A stretch of 64,000 bases of DNA. Origin: JAADJA01 sp963840975 (GTDB taxonomy: Bacteria; Bacteroidota; Bacteroidia; Bacteroidales; JAADJA01). Under the pieces are notes generated by a model that had not been told where the DNA came from, ran no database searches, and saw only the letters and a list, made by a program, of their open reading frames with translations. Positions 18,055 to 26,753 of this stretch are shown in pieces (positions within the stretch are counted from its first letter, which is position 1; every line of letters starts with the position of its first letter). Location of the stretch: contig CAWJBC010000010.1 of NCBI GenBank assembly GCA_963840975.1, positions 186,001 through 250,000 on the forward strand. The letters are read 5' to 3'. Both the position numbers and the translations under genes were made by a program.

Positions 18055-18355
18055 TATAATTTAAATTAATGTGCTCTTTTCGTAGTCAAATAAAAATTTG
18101 ACCTGCTTACTTTCATAAATGATCGGCAAACTTAAAGATTTAAACCTTCTTAAAAAAAATAACCAATGGAATAAATTCAGGTAAAAAGAATTCAACGAGT
18201 ATTTTTCTATCAAGGGCATTTCAGAATAAAAAAATTTCAATCTAACCGGATGAAACAATTGCCTGGGTATTTAAGTTAAAATTATATTTTTGGAGGTCGT
18301 TTTTATTTACACATAGTTTACTTATTTGAAAATAATCATTGTTAAAATTAATAAA
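18055..18355. other. Intergenic region without recognised features
   Basis: An A/T-rich divergent gap of about 300 bases between the LKR-like gene and the DUF4476 gene. I see no gene, hairpin or repeat. It presumably contains both promoters, but no match to the TTTG / TAnnTTTG pattern is good enough to call. Confidence 0.4.
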
Positions 18356-19336
18356 ATGAAAAAGCTTCTTTTAATTTCAATTATTTCTGTTTTTGGGTTT
18401 AGTCTTTTAGCTCAGAAACCTCTGGCAACCTTCTTCACATCAGGTGGTGAAGAATTTACTGTGATTCTTGATGGGAAAAAAATCAATACTGAACCCCTGT
18501 CAAGGGTTGAAAATATTCCGCTGGATAATGACTGGGCAAAAGCGAAAATTATTTTTAAAAGTGAAGATATCATGCCCATCGAAAAAACGATACAGGGCAA
18601 AGATGCCGATGGAAATATATCATCCGTAACCTGGGAAATATCACTAAATAACAAAGGAAAATGGGTGGTAAAACCAAGCAGTTGGAGTAAAATAGAAGGG
18701 ACTCCTGTGGTTCAATCAAAGATTGTGGAAGAACCGGTATATGAAGAACCGGTATCTGAGGAGATGTCAACCACCACGCAAACCATTACCACCACCTACT
18801 CAGACGAACCTAATGATGTCAATGTCAATACCGGAGTTTCGATGAATATCAATGCTGATGATGGCAGAGAGAATGCCAATATGAATATAAACATTTCGGT
18901 TCCGGGAGGAACGGTAACCCAATCACAAAGCCATACGCAAACTACCTATACAACTATTACAACAACGACCACCACTTCCGGAAATAAAAATGCAACGACT
19001 TATGAAGAGCCAAACCCATTGCCAGGCTATAACGGGCGAACCGGATGCAACTATCCCATGTCAACCGAAAGTTTTGAATCGGTAAAGAAAAGTATATCAA
19101 GCAAAGATTTTGAAGACTCAAAATTGACAGTAGCAAAACAAGTGGTGAAATCGAATTGTCTGCTTGCATCACAAGTAAAAGAGATTATGGAAATTTTCGA
19201 TTTTGAAAGTTCAAGGCTTAATTTTGCAAAGGAAGCTTACGGCTACACTTACGATATTGACAACTACTATATTTTGAACGATGCTTTCGATTTTGAATCA
19301 TCAATAACTGAATTGAACGAATTCATCAATCAATAA
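18356..19336 (+). CDS. Secreted protein with C-terminal DUF4476 domain
   Basis: A 326-residue protein starting at MKKLLLISIISVFGF (ATG at 18356), with a signal peptide ending near LLAQ. A conserved beta N-terminal part (PLATFFTSGGEEFTVILDGKKIN) is followed by a low-complexity Thr/Ser-rich linker (TTTTTTSGN). The last 90 residues are a DUF4476-like helical domain with repeated DFESS / DFEDSKL motifs. It is found in Bacteroidota envelope proteins of unknown role. The Thr-rich linker suggests an exposed, flexible region. Confidence 0.8.
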   Translation: MKKLLLISIISVFGFSLLAQKPLATFFTSGGEEFTVILDGKKINTEPLSRVENIPLDNDWAKAKIIFKSEDIMPIEKTIQGKDADGNISSVTWEISLNNKGKWVVKPSSWSKIEGTPVVQSKIVEEPVYEEPVSEEMSTTTQTITTTYSDEPNDVNVNTGVSMNINADDGRENANMNINISVPGGTVTQSQSHTQTTYTTITTTTTTSGNKNATTYEEPNPLPGYNGRTGCNYPMSTESFESVKKSISSKDFEDSKLTVAKQVVKSNCLLASQVKEIMEIFDFESSRLNFAKEAYGYTYDIDNYYILNDAFDFESSITELNEFINQ

Positions 19337-19366
19337 AAAAGCGGTCTAAACAGGATTGTAGTCTCT

Positions 19367-19509
19367 AAATTTGAGTTCACTCCAAAAAGTGATTGATCGT
19401 CATTGCGAGCATAGCGAAGCAATCTTTTAGTGCTGAAAACCAACAGATTGCTTCAGGCTCCGCCCTCGCAATGACGTCTTGCTTGTCTTTTTGGAGTGAG
19501 CTCGAATTT
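19367..19509. repeat. Palindromic MITE-like element
   Basis: The 23-base ends at 19367-19389 and 19487-19509 are inverted copies matching at 21 positions (AAATTTGAGTTCACTCC... versus its complement). Inside, CGTCATTGCGAG ... GCGAAGCAATC is mirrored by GATTGCTTC ... CTCGCAATGACG, forming a nested hairpin. Similar GTCATTGCGAG palindromes are widespread in bacterial genomes. No coding capacity is present. The rest of the 19337-19751 gap shows no gene. Confidence 0.7.
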
Positions 19510-19751
19510 CAGGGGAAATCCCCACCAAAATTAGATTTGCCTATTTAAAATGCGATTGAAGCATAAAAAAATTTGCCGACTTGATTTTTTATTAATTTTG
19601 CAGCATAAATACATCGAAAAAGTCGGCTTAGGGTTGTTTTAGCTTATGAACCTTTTATAGAATCCCTGAAAGCCTGTTTATCCGGGCAAATATTTTCTAA
19701 AAAAGTATTGAAACAAAAAGACACCGACAACTAACATTAATACAATCAATC

Positions 19752-20420
19752 ATGGAATATAATACAGGAAGAGGTAAATTATTTATCCGGGAATATGGAA
19801 GAAACACACAGAAGCTCATCGAGTTTTGCACGAATATTGAGAATCGTGAAGAGCGGACAGCTTTTGCAAAAACGATCATACAGATCATGGCACAAATCAA
19901 TCCTGCTGCCCGGGACTCGGGTGATTTCAGGCATAAATTATGGGACCATCTGCACATTATGGCAGATTTTAAACTGGATGTGGATGCTCCTTATCCCGCG
20001 CCATCAAGAGACATTCTTGTAGCCAAGCCTGAACGTTTAAAATATCATTCCGGCAAGGTTGATTATAAAATGTATGGCGGTAACATCCAGAAAATAATTG
20101 ATTATGCCATCAATTATGAAGAAGGACCTGAAAAAGATGCTCTGGTACATGCCATTGCTAATCATTTGAAAAAATCTTACCTGAACTGGAACCGCGAATC
20201 CGTTGATGACAGCCTAATCTTTGAGCACCTCGAAGCGCTTTCCAATGGGAAGCTACAACTTAAAGACGAGTTGAGGCTAAATACAACCAACGATATTCTT
20301 TCAAGAAACAAAAAGAAAGTTCCTGAAAAGCCCATCAAAAATTCAAAGTACTCAAAATCTTCAAAACCGGGTGCCTATAAAAAGAAACCCAATCCGAAGA
20401 TGATGAAAAGGAAAAAGTAA
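19752..20420 (+). CDS. DUF4290 family protein
   Basis: A 222-residue cytosolic protein matching the Bacteroidota-specific DUF4290 family. Conserved parts include MEYNTGRGKLFIREYGRN, the DFRHKLWDHLH segment and the repeat-like YGGNIQKIIDYAI. The C-terminal 40 residues are very basic (KKKVPEKP ... MKRKK), suggesting nucleic-acid or ribosome contact. It lies 215 bases upstream of murA on the same strand, its usual neighbour in this phylum. Function is unknown. Confidence 0.88.
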   Translation: MEYNTGRGKLFIREYGRNTQKLIEFCTNIENREERTAFAKTIIQIMAQINPAARDSGDFRHKLWDHLHIMADFKLDVDAPYPAPSRDILVAKPERLKYHSGKVDYKMYGGNIQKIIDYAINYEEGPEKDALVHAIANHLKKSYLNWNRESVDDSLIFEHLEALSNGKLQLKDELRLNTTNDILSRNKKKVPEKPIKNSKYSKSSKPGAYKKKPNPKMMKRKK

Positions 20421-20460
20421 GAAATTATCGAAGTGATATTTTCCTTTGATTGAACTAATG

Positions 20461-20506
20461 ATAAACTGATTAAATTATTTCCGCCAGTTTATTTAGCCCC
20501 TTTTTT
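20461..20506 (+). terminator. Possible rho-independent terminator after DUF4290
   Basis: ATAAACTG (20461-20468) pairs with CAGTTTAT (20485-20492) around a 16-base loop, and a T-run follows at 20501-20506. The stem is A/T-rich and the T-run is displaced by eight bases, so this is a weak call. Confidence 0.35.
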
Positions 20507-20635
20507 CTGTTAAAAAATACCCCGGTTTCTGTGGGTATCTTATTTCATCAATTCGAAAAAGTGAGTTGAAATAGCACTATTTTCGCCATGCTTGCTGTGA
20601 AACACAATTGCTTTTAATATTTAATTCGACCGGAA

Positions 20636-21940
20636 ATGGCATCATACGAAATTATTGGCGGTAAAAAACTCCGTGGGGAGATCATTCCGCAGGGTGCAAA
20701 AAACGAAGCTCTCCAAATTCTTTGTGCAACTTTGCTGACTCCCGAAAAGATCACAATTCATAACATTCCCAAAATACGGGATGTGAACAAGTTGATTTTC
20801 CTTTTAGGAAAAATGGGAGTAAAAATTGAGGAATTGGGTAAAGGCTCCTTTAGTTTTCAGGCAGACAAGATTGACCTTGAATATATGAAAACTGAGGATT
20901 TTGTTGAGAACGGAGGAAGCCTGCGTGGATCAAACATGATCATCGGTCCTATGCTGTCGCGGTTCAAAAAAGCCTATCTGCCCCAGCCCGGAGGTGATAA
21001 GATCGGACGACGGCGCATGGACACCCATTTTATCGGGCTTCAAAGGCTCGGCGCCAAACTTCAGTACAAAGAGAAGGAAATGCTTTACCAGATTGAAGCC
21101 GATGAGTTAACCGGTTGCTATATGCTTCTGGATGAAGCTTCAGTTACCGGCACCGCGAATATCGTAATGGCAGCGGTTCTTGCAAATGGGAAAACGACCA
21201 TTTTCAATGCCGCATGTGAACCCTATCTGCTGCAATTATGCAACATGCTTAATCGCATGGGAGCGAATATTACAGGCGTGGGTTCGAACCTGCTGATTAT
21301 TGAGGGTGTGGAAAAGCTCAGAGGAACAGAACATACCATGCTTCCGGATATGATTGAAGTTGGAAGTTTCATTGGAATGGCAGCGATGACGCAATCGGAA
21401 ATCACCATAAAAAATGTAAACTATGATGCACTCGGCATCATTCCCGAGGTTTTCAGGAAATTAGGCATTAACATAATTAAGCAGGGAGATGATCTTTTTA
21501 TCCCTGAACAAGAATCCTACGAGGTGGAAACTTTTATGGATGGTTCCATCATGACCATTGCCGATGCACCCTGGCCCGGATTCACCCCTGACCTTATCAG
21601 CATCGCCCTCGTGACAGCCACACAAGCAAAAGGTAGCGTTCTCATCCACCAGAAGATGTTTGAAAGCCGTCTGTTTTTTGTTGACAAATTGATTGACATG
21701 GGCGCCCAGATCATTTTGTGCGATCCGCACAGGGCAACAGTAATAGGCCTGAACAGAATGTATCCGCTACGCGGGATCAGGATGTCATCGCCTGATATCA
21801 GAGCCGGTGTCGCCTTGCTGATTGCGGCACTATCAGCCAAAGGGACAAGTATCATAGATAACATTGAGCAAATTGACCGGGGTTATCAGGAAATTGATGT
21901 CAGGCTACAAAAATTGGGCGCAGATATCAGGCGGATTTGA
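20636..21940 (+). CDS. murA: UDP-N-acetylglucosamine 1-carboxyvinyltransferase (Cys-to-Asp type)
   Basis: A 434-residue enzyme of normal length, the first committed step of peptidoglycan synthesis (enolpyruvyl transfer from PEP to UDP-GlcNAc). Lys22-Asn23 in QGAKNEALQ and the two inside-out alpha/beta domains are present. The catalytic-loop Cys (Cys115 in E. coli, GGCTIGAR) is Asp121 here: GGDKIGRRRMDTH. Asp at this position is known to keep activity and to prevent covalent inactivation by fosfomycin. purD follows after 36 bases, so co-transcription is likely. Confidence 0.95.
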   Translation: MASYEIIGGKKLRGEIIPQGAKNEALQILCATLLTPEKITIHNIPKIRDVNKLIFLLGKMGVKIEELGKGSFSFQADKIDLEYMKTEDFVENGGSLRGSNMIIGPMLSRFKKAYLPQPGGDKIGRRRMDTHFIGLQRLGAKLQYKEKEMLYQIEADELTGCYMLLDEASVTGTANIVMAAVLANGKTTIFNAACEPYLLQLCNMLNRMGANITGVGSNLLIIEGVEKLRGTEHTMLPDMIEVGSFIGMAAMTQSEITIKNVNYDALGIIPEVFRKLGINIIKQGDDLFIPEQESYEVETFMDGSIMTIADAPWPGFTPDLISIALVTATQAKGSVLIHQKMFESRLFFVDKLIDMGAQIILCDPHRATVIGLNRMYPLRGIRMSSPDIRAGVALLIAALSAKGTSIIDNIEQIDRGYQEIDVRLQKLGADIRRI

Positions 21941-21976
21941 AAAACAGTTATAAAAACGAAAAAAGACCAACTAAAA

Positions 21977-23257
21977 ATGAATGTTTTATTGATCGGACAG
22001 GGAGGCAGGGAACATGCAATGGCATGGAAAATCATCCAGAGTCCTTTCCTTGGTCAGCTTTATATTGCCCCCGGCAACGCGGGAACAAGCCAAACAGGTA
22101 TTAATACTGAACTCAACACCAATGATTTTCATCAGATCAAACAGTTTGTGCTGGAAAAAGAGATCAGCATGGTGGTTGTTGGGCCCGAAGAACCGCTGGT
22201 AAATGGCATTTATGATTTTTTTATGGATGATCCGGCGCTAAAAGGGGTAAAAGTCATGGGGCCATCAGCCAAAGCTGCCCTGTTGGAAGGAAGTAAAGAT
22301 TTTGCAAAGGGCTTTATGGAAAAGTATCACATCCCAACGGCAAGGTATAAGACTTTTGATAAAAACAATTACAACGAAGCAGGCACGTTCATGCAGACAT
22401 TACAACCTCCTTATGTGCTGAAAGCGGATGGACTTGCTGCCGGCAAAGGAGTTCTTATTTGCGATTCTTTCGATCAGGCTGAAAACGAGCTGAAGGATAT
22501 GATCCTGAACGAGAAATTCGGGTCGGCCTCAAAAAAAGTAGTTATTGAAGAATTTCTGAAAGGGATTGAGCTATCGGTTTTTATTCTTACCGATGGTTAT
22601 TCGTATAAGATTTTGCCTTCTGCCAAAGATTACAAGCGAATTGGCGAAGGGGACACCGGACTAAATACCGGAGGGATGGGTTCCATTTCCCCCGTTCCAT
22701 TTGTTGACCAGGCTTTTATGCATAAAATTGAAAAGCAAATAATTATTCCAACCATACAAGGATTAAAGGCTGAAAAGATTGATTACAAAGGATTTATTTT
22801 CTTTGGATTGATCAGTGTAGCCGGTAATCCTTATGTAATTGAATACAATGTCAGGATGGGCGACCCTGAAGCGGAATCGGTGATACCGCGAATAAAGAGT
22901 GACCTTCTTGATTTATTTTCCGGTGTTTGCAATAATAATCTTGATTCAAAAAACCTTGAGATTGACGATCGTTATTGCACGTCTGTATTCCTTGTTTCGG
23001 GCGGATATCCCGGCGCTTATACAAAAGGTAAAGTCATTGAGGGGTTGGATAATGTAAAGGATAGTATCATATTTCATGCCGGCACTGCCCTGTCAGAGGA
23101 TAAGAAAAGTGTTATTACAAATGGAGGAAGAGTATTGACAGTTACATCATTTGGCGATGGTATGGATGAAGCATTGAATCAGTCATATAAAAACGCCGGG
23201 CAGGTTTATTTTGAAGGGATGTATTTCAGGAAAGATCTGGGGTTTGATTTGAGATAA
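21977..23257 (+). CDS. purD: Phosphoribosylamine-glycine ligase
   Basis: A 426-residue ATP-grasp ligase of purine synthesis that joins phosphoribosylamine and glycine. N-terminal LLIGQGGREHAMAWK, GPEEPLV, the ATP-grasp loop LKADGLAAGKGV, NTGGMGSISP and the metal-binding NVRMGDPEAE are all present. The next gene starts 72 bases downstream, suggesting an operon through rnhB. Confidence 0.95.
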   Translation: MNVLLIGQGGREHAMAWKIIQSPFLGQLYIAPGNAGTSQTGINTELNTNDFHQIKQFVLEKEISMVVVGPEEPLVNGIYDFFMDDPALKGVKVMGPSAKAALLEGSKDFAKGFMEKYHIPTARYKTFDKNNYNEAGTFMQTLQPPYVLKADGLAAGKGVLICDSFDQAENELKDMILNEKFGSASKKVVIEEFLKGIELSVFILTDGYSYKILPSAKDYKRIGEGDTGLNTGGMGSISPVPFVDQAFMHKIEKQIIIPTIQGLKAEKIDYKGFIFFGLISVAGNPYVIEYNVRMGDPEAESVIPRIKSDLLDLFSGVCNNNLDSKNLEIDDRYCTSVFLVSGGYPGAYTKGKVIEGLDNVKDSIIFHAGTALSEDKKSVITNGGRVLTVTSFGDGMDEALNQSYKNAGQVYFEGMYFRKDLGFDLR

Positions 23258-23329
23258 ACGATTTTCCCAATCAAACTATCTCATCAAATCATACTTACTT
23301 ACGATAAATTGAATTTATAAAACAATGAA

Positions 23330-24334
23330 ATGTTAATCGGATTTTTCAGGAAAAGTTATTTTGTCCAGTACCTAATCCTAACGGCTCTTGCAGGGATGCT
23401 TTGGCTCAATGCGTTTATTAATCCTACCCTCCCCGACCTCGATCTGAATCCCTACCTGATGCCGGGTTATATTCTGGTATTTAATTTTTTAGGAAACAAT
23501 GCCCTGCTGAGCGTTATCGTTGCCTTTGTACTCGTTTTGGCACAGGCTTTCCTATTTAACTATGTGCTGATAAAAAATGAATTACTACCAAAAAACACTC
23601 TGTTGCCTGCAATGGTTTACATTACTTTATTAAGTCACTCAAGGAACCTCCTTTATTTACACCCTGTTCTGATCTCGAACCTGTTCCTGATTTTCATGAT
23701 ATTTAACCTGTTTAAAGTTTATGCAAAAGAGGAAGCTTATCCCGAAATATTTAACTCAGGACTTTTAGCTGCAGTGGCTTCGTTTTTTTATTTCCCGGTA
23801 TTCTATTTTATACTTTTTATCTGGTTAACATTTATCGTTTACCGCCTGTATAAATGGCGTGATTGGCTAATTCCGGTTACCGGTTTGTTGACTCCCTATA
23901 TTTTTTTATTTACATATTTTTACTGGAGTGATGAGCTTTTCATGGCATTGGATGCCTATAGCGGCTATTATTCAACCATTGCATTTATCCCGATCTATAT
24001 CGGTTTTTCGGTTACAGAATGGATTATTACCGGGATAGTGGTACTATTTTTTTTATGGTCCTTTATAAAATTAACAGGCAGCGTTCAGGAAAAAACCATC
24101 CTCATACGAAAACGTTTTGGAACGATTTTCTACCTTCTCGTGGTTTGCCTTTTGACTTATCTTGGTTCAGGAACACTTGCCAATACACATTTAGCAATGA
24201 TTGCTATTCCATTGTCAGTTTATATTTCTTATGGGTTTTCATTCATTAAACGGAAATTCTGGTTCGAGCTTTTTTTCGCAATCCTGACTTTGGTAATTCT
24301 CTTTAATAACCTTAGAGAACTCACTTCATTCTAA
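23330..24334 (+). CDS. Polytopic membrane protein, DUF6427-like
   Basis: A 334-residue hydrophobic protein with about nine to ten predicted transmembrane helices. Conserved-looking segments include GFFRKSYFVQYL at the start and YLHPVLISNLFLIFMIFNLFKVY. The DUF6427 resemblance is from memory of Bacteroidota gene neighbourhoods (membrane protein beside purD). No transporter signature is visible. It is followed after 13 bases by rnhB. Confidence 0.7.
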   Translation: MLIGFFRKSYFVQYLILTALAGMLWLNAFINPTLPDLDLNPYLMPGYILVFNFLGNNALLSVIVAFVLVLAQAFLFNYVLIKNELLPKNTLLPAMVYITLLSHSRNLLYLHPVLISNLFLIFMIFNLFKVYAKEEAYPEIFNSGLLAAVASFFYFPVFYFILFIWLTFIVYRLYKWRDWLIPVTGLLTPYIFLFTYFYWSDELFMALDAYSGYYSTIAFIPIYIGFSVTEWIITGIVVLFFLWSFIKLTGSVQEKTILIRKRFGTIFYLLVVCLLTYLGSGTLANTHLAMIAIPLSVYISYGFSFIKRKFWFELFFAILTLVILFNNLRELTSF

Positions 24335-24347
24335 ATTTGAAGACAGA

Positions 24348-24944
24348 ATGTTAGCACAATCCTACTCAAAAAACCCGTTGGAAGCAGGGTGCGATGAAGC
24401 TGGGCGAGGCTGTCTTTGTGGTCCCGTATATGCCGCAGCCGTCATTCTACCCGAAGGGTTCAATCACCCCATGCTTAACGACTCAAAAAAACTGAATCGA
24501 AAACAAAGAGATGATCTTCGTATAATCATTGAAGATGTTGCTGTTTGCTGGGCTGTTGGTGTGGCTGATAATGTAACCATTGATGAGATCAATATTTTAA
24601 ATGCCTCCATTCTTGCAATGCACCGGGCATTAGACCAATTAAAAGTTCAACCGCTATTCATCATCATTGACGGCAACCGGTTTAAGCCTTTTCGTAAAAT
24701 ACCCCACCAATGTATCATTAAAGGCGACGGTTTATTTACTTCGATTGCGGCTGCATCAATCCTGGCTAAGACTCACCGTGACGAATACATGCAAAAACTG
24801 AATCTGGAATATCCTGGTTATGGATGGAACAAAAACAAAGGCTATCCAACAATAGCGCATAAACAAGCTATCTTCCAATTAGGCATTACCCCATACCATC
24901 GTAAAACTTTCAACATGAGCGAACAACTGAAAATAAATTTTTAG
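24348..24944 (+). CDS. rnhB: Ribonuclease HII
   Basis: A 198-residue endonuclease that removes ribonucleotides and RNA primers from DNA. It has the signature AGCDEAGRGCLCGPVYAAAV with the catalytic Asp-Glu pair at its start, the DSKKL motif, IIIDGNRF (catalytic Asp) and SIAAASILAKTHRD (catalytic Asp). It is the last gene of the murA-purD-membrane protein-rnhB run. Confidence 0.95.
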   Translation: MLAQSYSKNPLEAGCDEAGRGCLCGPVYAAAVILPEGFNHPMLNDSKKLNRKQRDDLRIIIEDVAVCWAVGVADNVTIDEINILNASILAMHRALDQLKVQPLFIIIDGNRFKPFRKIPHQCIIKGDGLFTSIAAASILAKTHRDEYMQKLNLEYPGYGWNKNKGYPTIAHKQAIFQLGITPYHRKTFNMSEQLKINF

Positions 24945-25048
24945 GCTATATTTTATTTTGATGTGCTTAATTCTGCTTTTTTATGATGAGACGATTTAGC
25001 ATTGACTACAATGATTAAAATCTTAATTTCGTTTGATAAGAATTTATT

Positions 25049-25694
25049 AGCCCGTAGGGCTTATATGTCAATAGAACAAATAAATAAACAAAATAAATTG
25101 TCCGTAGGACATTAACAAAAACAATAAAAATATGGCTAATACCTATACCCAATTGTACATTCATTATGTTTTTGCAGTTCAGGATCGTTTATGCCTTATC
25201 CATCGAAAATGGCAAGAGGACATTTACAAATACATGAATGGAATTATTATTCAACAAGGACATAAATTGTATATAATCAATGGGATGAGCGATCATATTC
25301 ATATATTGATCAGTATGAGCCCAAAACAAGCACCTTCGGATTTGATGTATCATTTAAAAAGAAGTACATCCTTATGGATAAATCAAAACCATTTATCAGT
25401 TGGAAAGTTTTCGTGGCAGGAGGGATTTGGAGCATTTTCACTCGGTAAATCACAATTACCTGAAAAAATTAAATATATTGAAGACCAACAACAGCATCAT
25501 AAGAAAGTATCCTTTCGTGAAGAATACCTTCAGTTTCTTAAAGAATATGATATTGAATATGACGAACGATACATTTTTAAGCTTGTTGAATAGATATTGA
25601 TCCTTTAGCTTGAATGATTGCATGTTGTACATTCCCTATGGGAAAGAAATTTCATGCGAATTAATTTTCTATTGATATTCATGCCCTACGGGCA
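25049..25694. mobile_element. REP-associated (RAYT/IS200-like) element with flanking palindromes
   Basis: The transposase at 25132-25593 is flanked by short perfect hairpins: AGCCCGTAGGGCT (25049-25061) and TGTCCGTAGGACA (25099-25111) upstream, TTCCCTATGGGAA (25632-25644) and TGCCCTACGGGCA (25682-25694) downstream. The outermost hairpins lie in inverted extended copies: both are followed, reading outward-in, by a TATxTCAATAGAA-type sequence. The arrangement matches REP/BIME-type substrates of RAYT single-strand transposases. No target duplication was identified. Confidence 0.7.
25132..25593 (+). CDS. REP-associated tyrosine transposase, Y1/HUH family
   Basis: A 153-residue single-domain Y1 transposase related to IS200/IS605 TnpA. 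It carries the HUH metal motif in SDHIHILI (His55, His57) and the catalytic Tyr115 in IKYIEDQQQHH. It starts with the conserved YTQLYIHYVFAVQDR. It has no accompanying tnpB. The flanking REP-like hairpins suggest a RAYT that may act on dispersed palindromes rather than a conventional insertion sequence. The frame appears intact. Confidence 0.88.
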   Translation: MANTYTQLYIHYVFAVQDRLCLIHRKWQEDIYKYMNGIIIQQGHKLYIINGMSDHIHILISMSPKQAPSDLMYHLKRSTSLWINQNHLSVGKFSWQEGFGAFSLGKSQLPEKIKYIEDQQQHHKKVSFREEYLQFLKEYDIEYDERYIFKLVE

Positions 25695-25946
25695 AAATGG
25701 GACAAACCCCGGCAATAACATTTATTAAATCTGATTCCATAATCTGTGCAAATCACAAAAAATACAGCCCTTATCGCTTTAGATTGAGGTACATGAGATC
25801 GCAATTTCATTTACTACAGAATTCAATAATTCTTTGTTTAGGACATCAATTTATAACTTAGCCAATTTTTAGTTTCCTCACGTTTTAAATGTTTTTTCTT
25901 ATCTTGTGTCACTCATTTAACAATCAGGTGAGCTAAACTTGTAAGA

Positions 25947-26675
25947 GTGGATTATTTGAAATGTAAAATATTATTCCCCTGCATTATGATTTCTGTCTTA
26001 TTTAGCGATTGTCAATCGCAGGATTATAAAAGTGATGATTTTGCCGTTCAACGAAAAGATATGGTACAAAACCAGATTGTTGCACGAGGGGTTAAAGACA
26101 AAAAGGTGATCGAAGCCATGCTGAAGGTTGAAAGGCATCTTTTCGTGCCGGATGAATTCACCCATCAGGCGTATGGCGATTTTCCCCTGCCCATCGGAGA
26201 AGGACAGACAATTTCACAGCCCTATATCGTGGCTTTAATGACCGAAGTACTTGATTTGGACAAAACCTCCAAAGTGCTTGAAATCGGTACAGGTTCGGGA
26301 TACCAGGCAGCAATACTCAGCCAGTTGTGCGACAGTGTTTATACCATAGAGATATTTGAATCGCTTGCCAGACAAGCGGAAAACACGTTAGAAAAACTTG
26401 GATTCGAAAATATCATTGTTAAAGCCGGCGATGGATATGCGGGCTGGCACGAATACAGTCCTTATGATGCAATCATAGTTACATGCGCACCAACTAGGAT
26501 TCCTCAGCCGCTCATTGACCAATTGTCTGAAGGCGGTAAATTGATAATACCGGTCGGCGAATTGCATGATCAAGAACTGCTTTTGTTTGAAAAGAAAGCT
26601 GGTAAACTCATCAAAAAAGATTTAGCGGCGGTACGTTTTGTCCCGATGATTGACAAGGAAGGTAAAAAGTATTGA
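25947..26675 (+). CDS. pcm: Protein-L-isoaspartate O-methyltransferase with N-terminal export signal
   Basis: A 242-residue SAM-dependent methyltransferase that starts repair of isoaspartyl residues. Core motifs are visible: VERHLFVP, GEGQTISQPYIVALM, SAM loop VLEIGTGSGYQAA, and GDGYAGW followed by AIIVTCAPTRIP. Unlike the cytosolic enzyme it begins with a basic-hydrophobic segment (LKCKILFPCIMISVLF) ending SDCQSQ, which looks like a signal peptide. The Cys resembles a lipoprotein Cys, but Asp at -1 is atypical. The start is GTG at 25947 or a nearby TTG/ATG. Confidence 0.88.
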   Translation: MDYLKCKILFPCIMISVLFSDCQSQDYKSDDFAVQRKDMVQNQIVARGVKDKKVIEAMLKVERHLFVPDEFTHQAYGDFPLPIGEGQTISQPYIVALMTEVLDLDKTSKVLEIGTGSGYQAAILSQLCDSVYTIEIFESLARQAENTLEKLGFENIIVKAGDGYAGWHEYSPYDAIIVTCAPTRIPQPLIDQLSEGGKLIIPVGELHDQELLLFEKKAGKLIKKDLAAVRFVPMIDKEGKKY

Positions 26676-26693
26676 CATGCAACCGGGAACACT

Positions 26694-26724
26694 TTTGGCG
26701 ATAATAACAATGTTATTACCTTTG
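26694..26724 (+). promoter_or_regulatory. Bacteroidota-type promoter of the C1 peptidase
   Basis: TTTG at 26694-26697, a 19-base spacer, and TACCTTTG at 26717-26724 match the Bacteroidota -33/-7 consensus (TTTG-N19-21-TAnnTTTG) exactly. The ATG at 26754 follows about 30 bases downstream. Confidence 0.7.
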
Positions 26725-26753
26725 CAGTTATTAAAGTCTACAACAAAAACAAC

